This document shows, piece after piece, positions 11,616 through 23,179 of a stretch of 64,000 nt of DNA (its first letter is position 1; each line of letters begins with the position of its first letter). Origin of the DNA: Eleusine coracana subsp. coracana (Eukaryota > Streptophyta > Magnoliopsida > Poales > Poaceae); assembly GCA_032690845.1 (NCBI GenBank), contig CM064431.1, forward strand, positions 25,798,300-25,862,299, given 5' to 3'. The notes under the pieces are model-generated. The model was not told the DNA's origin. It saw only the letters and a list, made by a program, of their open reading frames with translations, and made no database searches. Both the position numbers and the translations under genes were made by a program.

Positions 11616-12767
11616 ATGGTAGAAAACAGCTCGAAGTCGGAGGATCTCACCCTCGAGGATGTCCAGGCACAGGTAGATGGTCTACAAAACGACATGAAGA
11701 CGATGCACGAGAGACTTGACTCTACGGTCACTTCGTCGAATGAGCGTTTTGATCAACTGGACCTTGCTGATACGGCTGCCCGCACCACGCTCGTGACGAT
11801 CATGACTCGTCTTGAGGCCATGTCGACGCAGCTTGGGACCATGACGACGCAACTCACGGAGTTGCAACATGCACGTGACTACGGCGCCGACACCAAGCAG
11901 GACGACGACAATCGCCGTGGTCGTGCTCGTCGGGTACGTGTTCCTATTAATGATTCTTTTGCCAAAATAAAATTTCGTATTCCCACTTTTAATGGCAAAT
12001 ATGATCCGGGTGCTTATCTTGATTGGGAATTAGAGGTTGAACAAAAATTTGCATGCCATGATATTCCTGCTAATTTACAAGTTAAGGCTGCTATTAGTGA
12101 ATTTACTGAATTTGCTTTACTTTGGTGGCGTGAGTATAGACAAAGATATCCTGATAATATTCCAGTCACTTGGACGGCATTAAAAGCTGCTACGCATCAT
12201 CGTTTTGTGCCGTCATATTATGCTAGAGATTTGCTTAATCAAATGCAGCGTTTTCAACAAGGTTCACTTTCCGTAGAGGATTATTATCAAGCTTTGCAAA
12301 AGGGTATGATTCGCTGTGGTTTAGTTGAACTGGATGATGCTGCTATGGCTCGCTCTAGGGGTGGGTTAAATCGTGAAATTCAGAATATTTTTGATTATAA
12401 GCATTATGATGATATGACCACCTTATTTGAATATGCTTGTAAAGCTGAACGTGAAGTGCAGGATCGACAATCTTCATCAAGACCTAACATTTTTGTAGGG
12501 TCCAAGACGCCTTCAGCTCCACGGTCGACACCTCCTTCCACGTCGCGCGACCACTCCTCGACCACGTCCAAGTCGAGTGCTCCATCCACGGCCAAATCTG
12601 CCTCATTCGTGCCGTCCTCCTCATCGTCTGGACGAGCTCGTGATATTCAGTGTCACCGTTGCTGAGGATTTGGTCATGTGATACGCGATTGTCCAAATAA
12701 ACGAACTATGCTGATTTGTGACGACGGTGGGTATTCTTCTGCTAGTGATTCTGAGGATATTCAGTAG
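11616..12767 (+). pseudogene. gypsy gag (capsid and zinc knuckle), interrupted by stops
   Basis: The frame opens at 11616 (MVENSSKS) and runs to a TGA at 12663-12665. The N-terminus (residues 10-90) is coiled-coil-like. The capsid core follows (IPTFNGKYDPGAYLDWELEV near residue 125 and LLWWREYRQRYP near residue 170). A Ser/Thr-rich linker leads into a CX2CX4HX4C zinc knuckle, and the TGA falls inside that knuckle, right after its second Cys. The frame resumes through RDCPNKR to a TAG at 12765-12767. Both stops are one C-to-T transition away from sense codons. The predicted role is packaging of element RNA into cytoplasmic particles; this copy would give a knuckle-less gag. Confidence 0.9.
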
Positions 12768-15700
12768 ACTATGCTTGCCACTAATCATGCAGATAATACG
12801 GAGCTTCATGTCGACTCTAGTGCCGCCGACAGGTATGCCACTCTTGTTGTGCAGCGTGTTCTTAGTACACAGGTCGTTCAGGATGAAAAGCATCAGCGCC
12901 ACAACATTTTTCATATCAAAGGCATTGTGCAAGAACGAGCGGTCCGTATAATCATCGATGGTGGCAGTTGCAACAATTTGGCTAGTACGACCTTGGTGGA
13001 GCAGTTGTCATTACCAACAAGGAAGCATCCACATCCTTATCACGTTCAATGGCTTAATGATGGCGGCAAAATAAAGGTAACGCGCTCGGTTCGTGTTCCT
13101 TTCTCTCTTGGCGCCTATTCTGATTTTGTAGATTGTGATGTGGTTCCAATGGAAGCATGCTCTTTGTTGCTTGGCCGTCCTTGGCAATATGATGTTGATA
13201 GTGTTCATCATGGTCGCTCCAATTATTATTCCTTCATGTTCAAGGGTCAGAAAATTGTTATTCATCCTATGACACCTGAACAAGTTCTTAAAGATGATAT
13301 TGCTCGAGCGACAAAAGCTGCAAAATTGGTTACATCGCCTCCTGTTGCACCTGTTCAACATGAGATCAAATTGAATAACTCTATCTTGCTTGCTACACGT
13401 GCTGATTTTGATGAATTACATGATGCTAATCTGCTTTGCTATGCGCTAGTTTGCTCTCGTATGCTTGTTTCACTAGATGAGGCGCCTATGTTGCATATTC
13501 CTCCTGCTGTTGCTAACCTTTTGCAGGTCTATAAAGATGCTTTTCCCACTGAATTGCCGTTGGGTCTTCCTCCTATTCGTGGCATAGAACATCAGATTGA
13601 TTTAATTCCAGGCGCACAGCTTCCTAATCGCGCCTCGTACCGCACAAATCCTGAGGAGACGAAAGAAATTCAGCGTCAAGTGCAGGCATTGCTTGATAAA
13701 GGTTACATTCGTGAGTCTCTCAGCCCTTGTTCGGTTCCTGTTTTGCTTGTTCCTAAGAAAGATGGTTCTTGGCGTATGTGTGTAGATTGTCGTGCAATTA
13801 ACAATATTACAATTCGTTATCGATATCCTATACCACGCCTTGATGATATGCTTGATGAACTTAGTGGTGCCACAATTTTCTCTAAGGTTGATTTGCGTAG
13901 TGGTTACCATCAAATAAGAATGAAATTAGGAGATGAATGGAAAACGACTTTTAAAACTAAATTTGGCTTGTATGAATGGTTGGTTATGCCGTTTGGATTG
14001 TCTAATGCTCCTAGCACTTTTATGCGCTTAATGAATGAAGTTCTTCGGCCTTTCATTGGAATATTTGTTGTTGTCTATTTTGATGATATCCTTATATACA
14101 ACAAATCCATGAATGATCATTTAGATCATTTGCGTGCTGTTTTTGGTGCTTTGCGTGCTGCTCACTTGTTTGGAAACATGGAAAAATGCACTTTTTGCAC
14201 GCAATGTGTTTCGTTTCTTGGATATGTTGTTACTCCACAGGGCATTCAGGTCGATAGCAGCAAGGTGGACGCCATTCAGAGTTGGCCCCAACCGACGACG
14301 GTCACACAGGTTCGCAGTTTTCTTGGTCTTGTAGGCTTCTATCGTCGTTTTGTGCGGGATTTCAGTTCTATTGCTGCACCATTACATGAGCTGACCAAGA
14401 AGGGTGCGCCATTTGAGTGGGACGCACCACAAGACGACGCATTCAACACTTTAAAGGAACGGTTAACTTATGCTCCTCTCTTACAATTGCCTAATTTTGA
14501 TAAAGTGTTTAAATTGGAATGTGATGCTAGTGGAATTGGTTTGGGTGCTGTTTTGTTGCAAGATCATAAACTCATTGCTTATTTTGGTGAGAACTTAAGT
14601 GGTGCTGCTCTTAAATATTCCACTTATGATAAACAACTTTATGCTTTAGTAAGAACTTTGCAAACATGACAGCATTATTTATGGCCTCGCGAATTTATTA
14701 TTCATTCTGATCATGAGGCTTTGAAACATATTAGAACCCAAACTAATCTGAATCATCGACATGCTAAATGGGTTGAATTTATTGAATCTTTTCCATACAT
14801 CATTAAACATAAAAACGGGAAGGAAAATGTGATTGCCGATGCTTTGTCTTGTCGTTATATGATGCTGTCCCAATTAGACTTTAAAATCTTTGGTTTGCAA
14901 GCTTTGAAAGATCAATATGTGAATGATGTTGATTTTCATGATATTATGATGCATTGTAAGGATGGCAAACCTTGGGGCAAATTTCATACGCAGGATGGGT
15001 TCCTGTTTCGTGCTAACAAGCTATGTATTCCAGCTAGCTCGGTTCGTCTTTTGTTGTTACAGGAGGCGCATGGAGGTGGTCTTATGAGTCACTTCGGAGT
15101 TTTCAAGACACATGAGGTGTTGGCCGACCATTTCTTTTGGCCACGGATGCGCCGTGTTGTTGAGCGCCTTGTTGCACGCTGTACTACATGTCAAAAAGCT
15201 AAATCTCGTTTGGGTAATCATGGTTTGTATATGCCCTTGCCTGTTCCCCCTTCTCCTTGGCATGATATTTCGATGGATTTTGTTTTGGGATTGCCTCGCA
15301 CTAAGAAGGGGAGGGACAATATTTTTGTGGTTGTTGATCGTTTCTCTAAAATGGCTCACTTTATACCTTGTCATAAAACTGATGATGCCTCAAATGTTGC
15401 TGAATTGTTCTTTAGAGAGATTGTTAGATTGCATGGAATTCCTAAAACAATTGTCTCTGATCGTGATGCTAAGTTTCTTAGTCATTTTTGGCGTTCTCTT
15501 TAGAATAAATTAGGAACTAAGCTGCTGTTTAGTACTACTTGTCATCCTCAAACTGATGGGCAAACTGAGGTAGTAAATAGAACTTTGTTTGCTATGCTTA
15601 GAGCTGTTTTAGATAAAAATTTGAGACGCTGGGAAGATTGTTTACCTCATGTTGAATTTGCTTATAATCGTGCTACACATTCTGCCACTAAGATGTGTCC

Positions 15701-16356
15701 TTTTGAGGTTGTTTATGGCTATGTTCCTAAGGCGCCTATTGATTTGTTTGCTATTGATGCTGAGGATGAACCACATCTTGATGCTCTTGCTCATATTGAT
15801 CACATGAAACAATTGCATGAAGAAACACAACACAACATTGCCATTGCTAATAAAAAGTATCAAGTTGCTGGTAGTAAAGGTAGAAAACATATTTCTTTTG
15901 AACCTGGTGATTTGGTTTGGTTGCACTTGCGTAAAGATAGATTTCCTACTTTGCGTCGTTCTAAACTGATGCCTCGTGCTGCTAGTCCTTTTAAAGTGCT
16001 AACCAAGATTAACGATAATGCTTATGTTCTTGACTTGCCCATGGAGTTTGGTGTTTCCACTAGTTTTAATGTTGCAGATTTGAAACCATACTTGGGTGAG
16101 GATGATGAGTTGCCGTCGAGGACGACTTCACTTCAAGAAGGGGAGGATGATGAGGACATCAACGATACGAATAATGACGACGGAAGATGGCGCGCCAAAC
16201 CAAGCTGTCACGCCTCCACCTCTCATCGTCGTGCCTCCTCGAGTTACGAATCCATCTTCTAACGAGACGACGACGTACAAGGGCCCAATCACTAGAGCTC
16301 GAGCCCAGGAATTGAAGACGGTTTTGATGCTATGGAACGACGGCCTAGGATGATGT
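12768..16356 (+). pseudogene. gypsy pol: protease, RT, RNase H, integrase; multiple stops, runs into the 3' LTR
   Basis: In order: protease with an IIDGGSCNN active-site motif (about 12953); reverse transcriptase with the catalytic YFDD at 14076-14087; RNase H (LECDASGIGLG near 14515), cut by a TGA at 14667-14669 at a conserved Trp position; an integrase HHCC finger (15075-15200); an integrase core with catalytic Asp in MDFVLG and SDRDAKF; a TAG at 15501-15503, again at a Trp position; and a GPY/F-like module (PFKVLTKIND near 15990). The frame enters the 3' LTR at 16148. Relative to the 5' LTR, two bases are missing just inside the 3' LTR, which shifts the frame before GPITRARAQE. It encodes no full-length polyprotein. 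Confidence 0.9.
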
Positions 16357-16785
16357 CGCCCGAAGGCCCACATGGCCCAAGTTGCACGACTCCCTCTCCA
16401 CCGCGCGCCTCTCCACTTCAGCCGGCCCTAGATGCCTCGTCCTCCCCCTATATAGTCAAGGGCTGCGCCCCTTGTAATCTTTGAGTTTTGTTTTAAGTTT
16501 AGCTTAGCTATACATCCGTCTCTCGACATGAATTCAGAACTCCACCTTCGTGCAATACATCAGATTGCTCGCCTCTAATTCTTGTTCGTTCTTCGATTGC
16601 GCGTAAGAATTGATCCTCGCGATCAGGTTGATCTTGTTTACCACAAGGTTAATATCCTCTGGAAGTTGGTTCAGCGATTGCATTGGTGCTTCGGCTTGCT
16701 CGTCGTAGTCGGATCGTGAGGGTCAACATCCACCAAATCGAAGTTATCTCCACTCGCCGAAAGATCGGGCACTCTACACCTATCA
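16148..16785 (+). repeat. 3' LTR of the CTTGA gypsy element
   Basis: Preceded by the purine tract AAGAAGGGGAGGA (16135-16147) that would prime plus-strand synthesis. It matches 9897-10536 with scattered, mainly transition, differences and a 2-base deletion near its start. CTTGA follows at 16786-16790. Confidence 0.95.
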
Positions 16786-16890
16786 CTTGATTTGCCCATC
16801 GGACGGTCTACCACTCGGCGACTACATGGGTCCGTTTGGGAGTTGCTCCGCCATTTACATAGTCACTCGACAACAACTCTCGGCGGCTTC

Positions 16891-17312
16891 TATCGATGAC
16901 ATGTACCCAGGGTACCTCACATAGAAGGAAAGTAGAGATAGACCCCTACATGGATATGTATAGTAGACCGACTAGGACTCCGCCATGTAATCCTGTCCCC
17001 CCGGATATATAAGGAGGGGTAGAGACTATCCTCAAAGGGCAAGCAATCAAGCAATAGGGCAGCAGATAGATTAGACACAACTAGACATGATCGTTTTGGT
17101 CTATCCTCATCGTCTAGATCTATGATCTAGACATATGAATACAAATACCCAAGAACACATGATGTAGGGTTATTATCCTCCGGGAGGCCTGAACCTGTAT
17201 AAATTGGCGTCTTATGTTACCATCGTCTCTCGATCTCGCGCATATCCCTTTCTACATATAAATCCTCATAGGTGAACTACCCTATTTCTAGTGCCGAGAA
17301 TAAGTCTCGACG
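16891..17312 (+). repeat. 3' LTR of the GAGGA element
   Basis: 422 bp, homologous to 8355-8784 throughout. The first six bases are TATCGA, where the left LTR has TGTCGA. The GAGGA duplication follows at 17313-17317. Confidence 0.85.
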
Positions 17313-17317
17313 GAGGA

Positions 17318-20035
17318 GATTGTGCTTGAGATGCTCGACAAAACCAAAGTCCTTGACAGTGAAATTTTCATTTACCCTTACCATGCCTCTTGCCTTCACT
17401 CTTCCTCTGTTGTCGTCTCCAAAGGTCACATAATCCCGACGTGTCAAGGGAGTGAGGCTGGAGAACCACTTTGTAGCTCTGGTCATGTGGCGCGAACACT
17501 CGGAGTTCATCAACCATTTGTTCTCCAAACCTCCACCTGCTGCCTACAAACAACAAGAAGGAAAGACCGATGGCTCAATGCTAGGGTTAGAGAGAAAACT
17601 TTTGGAAAGCCAGCACTGAACCACATGACCTGCAGGAGTTATCATAGTTCTTTGCACATTACCACTCGAACGCACGGAACGAGAAACACGATGGAGAAAG
17701 CATGGCCTGTCAAAGCATCTCGACTCAAACCTTGAGTTGTGAGGATAGAAATCATCTGTGTGAATGCCAAATCCATGCGAGCGACGCTCACCATGATGGA
17801 GAAAGCGTAGGGCACCAAAGCGCTACTACGCAAGGCCTCTGTTTCGTGAATCAAAGCCATTTGAGGAATGACCCTGTTCACGATAGGCACGAGAAAAAGA
17901 GCGAGGCTGAAAATCAATAAAATCATCATGATGCACATTTGTAGTTAACTCAGCTTTCATCCACTCAATCCTCTTACGCCTATAACAGAATTCATCCAAG
18001 TGACCCTTACGACCACAATACATGCAAATGTATACTCTCAGGTTTAGGCTTTGATTGCATAGGAGGTTTGGGCTTTGGTTTCTCAGCTTGCTTAGGGTTG
18101 AATGAGGGATTTGGGTTTGGTTGATAGTATGTGTCAGTGGGCTTGATGGACTGTTCCTCATCCTTGTAGCTAGAGATTAGCACAAACTTACCCACATTAG
18201 CACTCTCTTTGTCACACCTCTCATATCCCAACCCCAAATTGTAGGTTGACCTACAAGCACTCTCCTTAACTCTTGACAAGTCACACTCAATCTTTTCTTC
18301 GCTCACTAGGGTTATTTTGAGACGAGAGATTAGATAGTCATTTTCCTAATCTAGGACTTTATTTTCCTCTCTAGTGATTGCAAGCTTATCCTTAAGAGAG
18401 CCACACACTACACATGGTGGTGGGAGAACTTTCGAGCGCGTCTCATTTAGCAGCTTGGACTCGAGACCTTTGATTTTGAGGGTTTTAGCTTCTAACACAC
18501 TTGTGAGCTTGGGGCACGTCTGACATGCACCTAAAAGAGTTGGTCTAGCCTTGAACTCATCAAGCTCTTTTAAGGGCACTCTCAAGCTGACTGGCAACTT
18601 GAGCATGCATACTTTCCCTCTGTGCAAGATCATTCATCACTTGAGAAGACTCACACTCGACAACAATGTAATCTCTAGCAAGCTTAGACTTAAGCGAGGT
18701 AATCTCATAATCAGCACTCTCTAACTTAGATTTAAGCTCTCTACTTTTCACGAACAGCACTGCAAAGCTTATTATCTGGCATGAGCAAAACATCGTGCAA
18801 ATGATCAAGTTCAGAAGAGAGCTCATCAAGAGTAGGAGGTACCTCGCTTGTGTCGGAGTCAGAGCTAGAGTCGGTGTCGTGATCATTCTTTGCCATGAAG
18901 CAAAGCCCAGTGAAGTTGTCCTTCCTCTTGACTCGTGGCTTCTCAATCTCTTCCTCCGAGCTTGTAATGCCTTTGCTTGATGTGAGGTCGACATCGCTTA
19001 AAGCGGCAACGTAGGCGCATGCGACTGCCTTTGCGAACTTCTTGGAGTTCTTGCCTTTCTTGTAGAAGCAGTTCTTCTTCTTCTTGAAGTCTTCAGAGTT
19101 GTTGTCCTAGTACCCGGTCTTCTTTTTCTTCTTGGGGGAGTCAACAATGAAGTGTCTAGGGCCACCACACTCGAAGCAGGTTCTTGAACCACCGCCTCTT
19201 CTTTCCTTGCAGATGTTATAGAACTTCCTGAACTTCCTTGTGAGCAATGACAGCTCCTCATCAGGAATGCACTCCATCTTTTCATCGGATGCTACAACAA
19301 GAGAAGACAAAGCAAACTCCAAGGAAGACTTGTCAAGTCAGAGGTTAGTTCCATAAGAGGCACCACCATGACTACCCTTTTGAGAACTAGAAAGCAAAGG
19401 CATACTAGAAGTAGGATTAGCATGATTAGGATGAGATTTTCTTGTCAGTTCATGAGATTTCAGCTTGCTATAGAGTTGCTCACAGTTCAGAGTATTGAAA
19501 TTAGTAGTTTCTTCTAGAGAAGCAATCTTAACCCCCCAACATTTTCATTAAGAGAATACAACAATTGTTTGGCTCTATCGTTATCATTGTACACAAGGTT
19601 ACCACAAGCCCTCAAGTTGCAAACAATATCCTTAAACCTACGAAAGGTATCATCTAGAGATTTGCTAGGTTTTTATACAAAGGTTTGGTATTGTCTATTG
19701 TAAGAGTTCTTACGCATAGACTTTACTTGGTTGGAACCCTCATGGTACGTGCAAAGTTTGGCCCAAATGGCATGTGCACTGTCAAGATGAGCAACACAAT
19801 CATGTTCATTCCTACCAAGAGCAGAGAGCAGAATATTAATAGCTTTGGAGTTGTTTTCATACTTGTTCAACTCACCAACGGGTGCAATGTCGAGGTTGGC
19901 AGGTATGTTGTACTCTTACTCGACGATGTCCCAGATAGCACGTCCTTGACTCAAGAGGTAAGCCTTGGTCTAGGATTTCCAATAGGGAAAGTCTTCCCCA
20001 TCGAACATCCAAAGCTTGATTTCATGCATCTCCAT
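17318..20035 (-). pseudogene. copia gag and protease region, heavily decayed
   Basis: Sense is minus. An ATG at 20035 (MEMHEIKLWMFDGEDF) lies about 50 bp after the primer-binding site and opens a UBN2-type gag (DSAHAIWAKL near 19770). A CX2C zinc knuckle with the pattern CFECGGPRHF follows near 19190. Then come long charged coiled-coil stretches (18350-18950), a second Cys/His motif (YCGRKGHLDEFCYRRK near 18010) and the protease region near 17500. There the usual Asp-Ser-Gly active site reads Asn-Ser-Glu (LMNSECSRHM), which would abolish catalysis. Many stops and frameshifts split it. The frame is cut at 17318 by the GAGGA element and resumes at 8349. Confidence 0.85.
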
Positions 20036-20083
20036 GTCACCTCCGGATCACAAAGTCAGTGAAGGTCAACTAGTGATCAAACC

Positions 20084-20096
20084 GGCTCTGATACCA
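20084..20096 (-). promoter_or_regulatory. copia primer-binding site, initiator tRNA-Met type
   Basis: On the minus strand this reads TGGTATCAGAGCC, two bases after the LTR terminus at 20099. It matches the initiator tRNA-Met 3' end and fixes the element's orientation. Confidence 0.9.
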
Positions 20097-20098
20097 AT

Positions 20099-20283
20099 TG
20101 AAGGACCGAGAAGGCGACCAGAGGGAGAGGGGGGGGGGGGGGTGAATGGGAGCCAATAAAAATTATTTCACAAGAACTTGTACTATATCCTAATTTCAAC
20201 CGAACCCAACCCTAAAGTAAGTCACCAAGGTCACACACACCAATTTGTGATATGCTAACCCTAGGAATGACTAGTAGCAGCGG
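20099..20283 (-). repeat. copia 5' LTR, piece 1 (primer-binding-site proximal)
   Basis: Aligns with the first 185 bp of the solo LTR at 50327 onwards, including a G-run and the block GGGAGCCAATAAAAA. It is cut at 20283 by a solo LTR of another family. Confidence 0.9.
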
Positions 20284-21427
20284 TGATAAGAACACGACGT
20301 TGGTGTCCGGATTTTATCCCAATCTTTCACGGTACATCAAGTACTAGCAAGTATATATAGGTATTGAAACTTGTTATCTCAGCTATAAATAGATAGAACA
20401 ACAATCTCAAGCTCAATGATCTAGCAACTATAATAAAATAGACACCACAAATTTGTTATCCAATAGCAATCATTAACCAGCTAGAACACGATAGGAAAAT
20501 ACCGGCTTACAAGAACTTGATGTAGATGCAAACCAGTAGAGATAAACTCTCCAACCCATTACTTAGACAAGCATGATCTGGAGATGGGGAACCACAAGTT
20601 CCAGCACGCATCCAAGGGAAGAATCACTTGATCACGCACTTCAGCGACCGACAGAGATCGGCGGCAGCAACCGGTAGAGGAGGGAAACACCTCTAGGGTT
20701 TCTTGGAGGACACCATGACAAAAAACACAATACAATCACCTCCTAGCTTACAGGGGCGCTGTCCCTAGGCTATATGGCACGCAAGCCAGCCAAAAACCCG
20801 GTTCGACTCGAACACATCTAAAAACAGACTCGGACTCAACACAACCCAGAATTGTTTTGATTATTACGACCTCTAGGGAATTTATTTGACTATGGGGACA
20901 GATCCGTTGGAAAGGTTATCAAATTATCTTTCCAACAAGTATTTACTCAGCCCAATCCGACTCCGTATGACCCAGTTATGCTACTTTTACTCCGCACCTG
21001 TCTGGCTGATCCTAAACCGAGTCCGAACTGATTTTGAGTTTCCATATCTTCTGATTTCGTGACTGGGTGGACTTGAGACCGTGTATTCTTTGAAAGTAAA
21101 GTATTGCATACCTTTGGGAAGGACTATAACACCAATATATGTTCCTTACTTTTCACAAGTGGCACAACCATTGATCCAATCATAACATATTCCTTCGTTT
21201 CTCCGTTCTTTTCCTCAACCTTCAGATTGGTCCTAATGAAAACATTGCATGGCATAGAATAATTGGCTAACAAATCCTCACTTTGCTCTTCATTATTCAT
21301 AATATTTGTCAAAGATCCAAACTGAATGTTGGAGTATTTTGACATATAATGTTCTGCAATATGTGTAAAATCATGCTTGTTTTTAGAATACGTAGTTTTA
21401 ATGACTCGATGAGCCATGGGCTCATCA
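20284..21427. mobile_element. Solo LTR, family unknown, target duplication AGCGG
   Basis: A 1144 bp insert starting TGATAAGAAC and ending GGCTCATCA, flanked by AGCGG at 20279-20283 and 21428-21432. It interrupts the copia LTR. No internal region or coding sequence remains, so it is a product of LTR-LTR recombination. The open frame at 21124-21453 crosses the boundary and is not a gene. Confidence 0.85.
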
Positions 21428-21432
21428 AGCGG

Positions 21433-21626
21433 AAGAGAACAGGAGAAGCACAAGGTAACAGCTAGGACAAAAGACTATTAAGGAAACCCACACAAAACAA
21501 ACTCACTAGACTCCCATCGACAGTGCCAATCATATGCATCGGTAGTGCCGATTGGCACTGTCGGCAGTGCCGGTCATGTCCATCGGCAGTGCCGATGCGG
21601 GATTCGGACCCAAGCCACGGGTAGTG
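21433..21626 (-). repeat. copia 5' LTR, piece 2, with palindrome array
   Basis: Resumes the copia LTR after the solo insertion. Bases 21515-21600 carry repeated units of the hyphenated palindrome ATCGGCAGTGCCGAT and close variants. The next insertion (21627) sits inside this array, at the GGTAGTG of one unit. Confidence 0.8.
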
Positions 21627-21813
21627 TGTCACACCCCAAAATTCAAATTTTCATTGTGACTCAATTTCACTAAATTTTCCCCTTCCCCAATCTCCCCCTC
21701 TCTCGGCCCACTCGGCCCGTGCTAAGCCAGCCCACCTTGGTGCATGCGCAGAAGGCATATTCCCAAAACCCGCCTTCACCCCTCTCTTCCCTTCACTGAC
21801 AGGCATGCCCCAT

Positions 21814-23179
21814 TGTTGACTTTTGCTAAGCCATACTAATAAATCATTGCTGGTAAGGTGTCATAAATGCTTCATTAATATGTCCTAGAGCCAATTAGAT
21901 AAAATCTGCAAGCATACAGAAAATACCGTTCTAGCATTTCACCCGGAAGTATTCAGGGTATCATATTTGTTTACCCCAAAAGAAGGCAATGAATAAGAAG
22001 GCTTACTTATGCACATATTTACATTGCGAATTGATAAGGATCATCTAACCAAGGCAGGCAAGCAATGGATAATGACGAGGTAGTGTGACACACAGAAGAT
22101 TCTATCTCAAATATAAATAAATAAATAAAGGCAAGTGGAGAAAGAACTAAGCTGAGCTACTCCTGAAGTACTTTCATATACAGTTGTATAGCCTAAGTTC
22201 TATACACATACACGCTTATACTCAGGTTCAACAGTTATTAACATAACACTTCAGGCACAGACCTACCCCTGCATCCATGGGCGACTTCCGCCAAGAGCCT
22301 ACGCACTAGCCTAGCATGGAGGAGTTCAAAGGACGGACAGGACTGTCACCACCTGCCGCCTACCTCAGCTAACAGGTAGACTAACGAATAATTGATGCAA
22401 ATCAATTGTCCGAGTACCATACTTGCATAATCAAAGAGCACTCTATATGGATCACAATATCAAACAAGAAACTCATGACCCAAACACAACTATATAAAAA
22501 GATGACATTTATTAAATAGAGCAAAGTCTTACAAAAGGGAAATAATACAAGAGCCATACCAATTTCTCCAAGAGGAGACTTGAAGAACTAGAGCTCTAGA
22601 CTCAGCCTAACTCCACTAAGACTTGAGAACAACTAAGTAGCAAGTGAAGGAATTCTTCTTGTGGTGTGTGTGTGAGTGTAAAGCCACACCCTCCTATTTA
22701 TAGCCTCTATAGGTTGGGAAAGAGGAGTAACCGTCAAGAATATCCCTGCCCACCGCCTTCAGGGATCAACCAGGAGCCTCCATGTGCAAGCCCAGGAGGA
22801 AAGGCCACATGCCTGGGTCGGCCGACCTAGGGGGAGTCAGCCGACCTGTGGCTGGGCCCTCCTGGGTTGTGCTTCCTCAGGGTGGCTTCTAGGTGGGTCC
22901 TCATCCCAGATGTCGGTGTAGTTTTGTGTGTTTCTTCGATGTGGTACTGAAAATGGGCCCTTCAATCCATGGGATGTCCAGTTGGCGCTCTCTCATTGGT
23001 CGAAAGTGTGTTTCTTTGCCTTTTGGGTGTGTTTGCTTCATATTTCCTCCTGTATGCAAATAATTGCCAAGTACAAGTGGAACACATTATTGTAAAAAAA
23101 TATGCGTGTATGAAATGCCAAGTTCTCCTTTATTTGAGCATAGTTGACGGATGAAAATGGTACTTAACAGCCATCAACA
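21814..23179 (-). repeat. 3' LTR (sense) of the Athila-like element
   Basis: 1366 bp. Compared with the partner at 29430-30959 it lacks about 190 bp (corresponding to 30025-30220) and has an extra stretch near 22215-22245. On the minus strand it is preceded by the purine-rich GCTTGGAGGAGTTT (23180-23193), the likely plus-strand primer. Confidence 0.85.

Larger units (their letters stand above)
9897..16785 (+). mobile_element. Complete-length Ty3/gypsy retrotransposon with broken gag-pol
   Basis: Both LTRs (640 and 638 bp), an initiator-Met-type primer-binding site, gag, protease, RT, RNase H and integrase in gypsy order, a purine tract before the 3' LTR and a perfect 5 bp target duplication are all present. 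At least four in-frame stops break the polyprotein. There is no separate chromodomain before the 3' LTR; instead the pol C-terminus continues into the LTR, as in some grass chromoviruses. The LTRs differ at a modest number of positions, so the insertion is not very recent. Confidence 0.95.
8355..17312 (+). mobile_element. Non-autonomous LTR retrotransposon hosting a nested Ty3/gypsy element
   Basis: Two related LTRs (8355-8784 and 16891-17312) flank about 1.2 kb of non-coding internal DNA, split by the gypsy element at 9897-16785. The termini are TGTCGA...TTAACA in the left LTR and TATCGA...TCGACG in the right LTR, both one or two transitions from a perfect TGTCGA...TCGACA pair. The target duplication is GAGGA. 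No gag or pol reading frame belongs to this element, so it resembles a TRIM/LARD-like passenger mobilised in trans. Confidence 0.85.

Noticed and set aside
13011..15926. Minus-strand frames across the gypsy pol
   Set aside because: Shadows of the plus-strand pol with its clear RT and integrase motifs.
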